A DNA stretch of 5,413 bases from Candidatus Methanomethylophilaceae archaeon (GTDB lineage: Archaea; Thermoplasmatota; Thermoplasmata; Methanomassiliicoccales; Methanomethylophilaceae), in assembly GCA_013329105.1 (NCBI GenBank), contig DUKW01000085.1, forward strand, positions 1-5,413, given 5' to 3'. A program made the translations under genes and the position numbers. A model generated the notes under the pieces. The model worked only from the letters and a program-made list of their open reading frames with translations. It did not search any database and was not told where the DNA came from. Position 1 is the first letter of the stretch. Every line of letters starts with the position of its first letter. Below are positions 4,993 through 5,413 of the stretch, piece after piece.

Positions 4993-5413
4993 ATGTCATG
5001 GCATGGAAAACTTGAACGTATCGACAATCATCGTTGGCGAATCCCCAGGTCCCATAAAAGATGCATGCATACAGACGCTGTGATATTCTCTAGCGAAGAA
5101 ATGCTAGCTGCTGTTATGAGAGACGAATCATTAGAGCAAGCAGCAAATGTTGCCTGCCTGCCAGGAATAATGGGTAACTCGCTGGCCATGCCCGACATAC
5201 ATTGGGGTTATGGATTTCCTATAGGGGGAGTGGCCGCCATGGACATGGAAGAGGGCGTCATATCGCCTGGCGGTATAGGTTTCGATATAAATTGCGGTGT
5301 ACGCATCATCAGGAGCTCCCTGCATAGAGAAGATCTCACACCAGTCGTAGACGAGCTTGCCGACAGTCTATTCAAGAACGTACCCTCTGGCTTGGGTTCG
5401 CGATCCACAGAAC
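4993..5413 (+). CDS. rtcB: RNA-splicing ligase RtcB, 5' part (runs off the window)
   Basis: The first 140 codons of the GTP- and manganese-dependent 3'-phosphate RNA ligase that joins tRNA exon halves in archaea and repairs broken RNA. The protein begins MSWHGKLERID. The hallmark blocks follow: LPGIMGNSLAMPDIHWGYG (57-74), FPIGGVAAMD (75-84) and ISPGGIGFDINCGVR (90-104). D98 and C101 in the DINCG motif are the conserved metal ligands, with C101 bridging manganese. The family is about 480 residues long, so the guanylated histidine and C-terminal sites lie beyond position 5413. The start fits the family N-terminus (W-x-GKLE) and the upstream GAGGG. The truncation is only the window edge; no stop codon or frameshift is seen. 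The gene follows tRNA-His, and no archease gene is visible in the window. Confidence 0.96.
   Translation, partial: MSWHGKLERIDNHRWRIPRSHKRCMHTDAVIFSSEEMLAAVMRDESLEQAANVACLPGIMGNSLAMPDIHWGYGFPIGGVAAMDMEEGVISPGGIGFDINCGVRIIRSSLHREDLTPVVDELADSLFKNVPSGLGSRSTE

Noticed and set aside
5131..5408. Two minus-strand frames opposite rtcB
   Set aside because: The plus strand encodes the hallmark RtcB blocks without interruption.

Overview
The window looks archaeal, most likely a euryarchaeon of the Thermoplasmata / Methanomassiliicoccales kind, though this assignment is an inference. The archaeal signs are TATA boxes about 26 bases before starts, at least two starts that look leaderless, an archaeal-type RecJ-like DHH nuclease, a tRNA-His and an RtcB ligase. 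The corrinoid protein of methyltransferase systems points towards methylotrophic methanogens or relatives. No marker in the window settles the lineage.

Layout. (1) 1-848: a gene on the minus strand for a methyltransferase corrinoid protein, with a Shine-Dalgarno site, a TATA box and a 122-base upstream region rich in inverted repeats. (2) 849-3822: three nucleic-acid or phosphoester hydrolase genes. A COG1407-type metallophosphoesterase is on the minus strand. Diverging from it on the plus strand, from a short shared promoter region, are a DEDD-type exonuclease (COG3359 / YprB-like) and an overlapping RecJ-like DHH phosphoesterase. (3) 3826-4737: argF (ornithine carbamoyltransferase) on the minus strand, tail to tail with the RecJ-like gene with only three bases between them. 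(4) 4738-5413: a divergent promoter region, then a tRNA-His gene with an encoded G-1 and CCA, then the 5' part of rtcB, which runs off the window end.

How the genes fit together. The nuclease cluster probably acts in DNA repair or replication. The two plus-strand nucleases overlap and are probably co-transcribed and translationally coupled. RtcB is the tRNA-splicing and RNA-repair ligase, and it sits directly behind a tRNA gene. ArgF serves arginine synthesis. The corrinoid protein carries methyl groups for a methyltransferase whose gene is not in this window.

I see no mobile element, CRISPR array or clearly new system. The points most worth a second look are the structured region upstream of the corrinoid gene, the three-nuclease cluster, and the amber stop of argF in a lineage where amber may encode pyrrolysine.
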